From assembly GCA_002298695.1 (NCBI GenBank), contig DBLB01000029.1, positions 7,594-12,950 on the forward strand: a DNA stretch of 5,357 nt, read 5' to 3'. This DNA is from Clostridiales bacterium UBA735 (GTDB lineage: Bacteria > Bacillota > Clostridia > Oscillospirales > Oscillospiraceae). Made by a program: the position numbers and the translations under genes. The notes under the pieces are model-generated. The model was not told the origin of the DNA, did not search any database, and saw only the letters and a list, made by a program, of their open reading frames with translations. This document shows, one piece after another, positions 5,331 through 5,357 of this stretch; the stretch's first letter is position 1, and each line of letters starts with the position of its first letter.

Positions 5331-5357
5331 ACCGTCAGTTCCTTTCTGAGGATGCGC
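5327..5357 (-). CDS. C-terminal end of an upstream gene, possibly rimI (partial)
   Basis: The nine residues before the TGA at 5329-5327 read RILRKELTV in a frame that shares ATGA with the tsaD start. In many Firmicutes rimI (ribosomal protein/N-alpha acetyltransferase) directly precedes tsaD in a tsaE-tsaB-rimI-tsaD operon, and RimI proteins often end in a (M/L)RK(E/R)L-like tail. Both the overlap and the tail fit, but only 31 bases are visible, so this is a suggestion. The frame also contains the tsaD SD. Confidence -1.
   Translation of the reverse strand, partial: RILRKELTV

Overview
This window carries genes on the minus strand only. The coding parts are GC-rich, and the Shine-Dalgarno (SD) sequences are of the AGGAGG or AAAGGA type. 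The gene set is a clostridial-type TsaD, an L-2-hydroxyisocaproate/lactate dehydrogenase and an LctP-family permease. Together these suggest a GC-rich anaerobic Firmicute, perhaps an Oscillospiraceae/Ruminococcaceae gut relative. That taxonomic guess is inference. Nothing looks like a phage, transposon or CRISPR array.

In transcription order (high to low coordinates): 5357-5327 is the last few codons of an upstream gene whose stop overlaps the tsaD start by ATGA, and its tail resembles a RimI acetyltransferase. 5330-4302 is complete tsaD, the tRNA t6A-synthesis enzyme. A 14-bp perfect inverted repeat follows at 4276-4241. 4240-3913 is a gene-free, AT-rich stretch (about 38% GC over 4031-4240 by hand count). 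It contains three tandem DnaA-box-like nonamers and several inverted repeats. 3912-3570 is a compact single-gene transcription unit: a good sigma-A-type promoter, an SD, a 67-residue single-pass membrane protein and a strong intrinsic terminator.

3505-1 is a three-gene operon: an LctP-type 2-hydroxy-acid permease (3505-1961), an L-2-hydroxyisocaproate-dehydrogenase-like NAD enzyme (1910-960) and a branched-chain amino acid aminotransferase (927-1, cut by the window edge after 309 residues). The gaps are 50 and 32 bases.

The operon reads as a coherent branched-chain amino acid to 2-hydroxy acid module. The transaminase would make 2-oxo acids from Leu/Ile/Val, the dehydrogenase would reduce them with NADH, and the permease would move the hydroxy acid across the membrane. 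It could also run in reverse, scavenging hydroxy acids to make amino acids. The grouping is seen directly; the pathway is inferred. The other point deserving attention is the DnaA-box cluster between tsaD and the small gene, which could be a replication origin, a DnaA titration site or a DnaA-responsive regulatory site.
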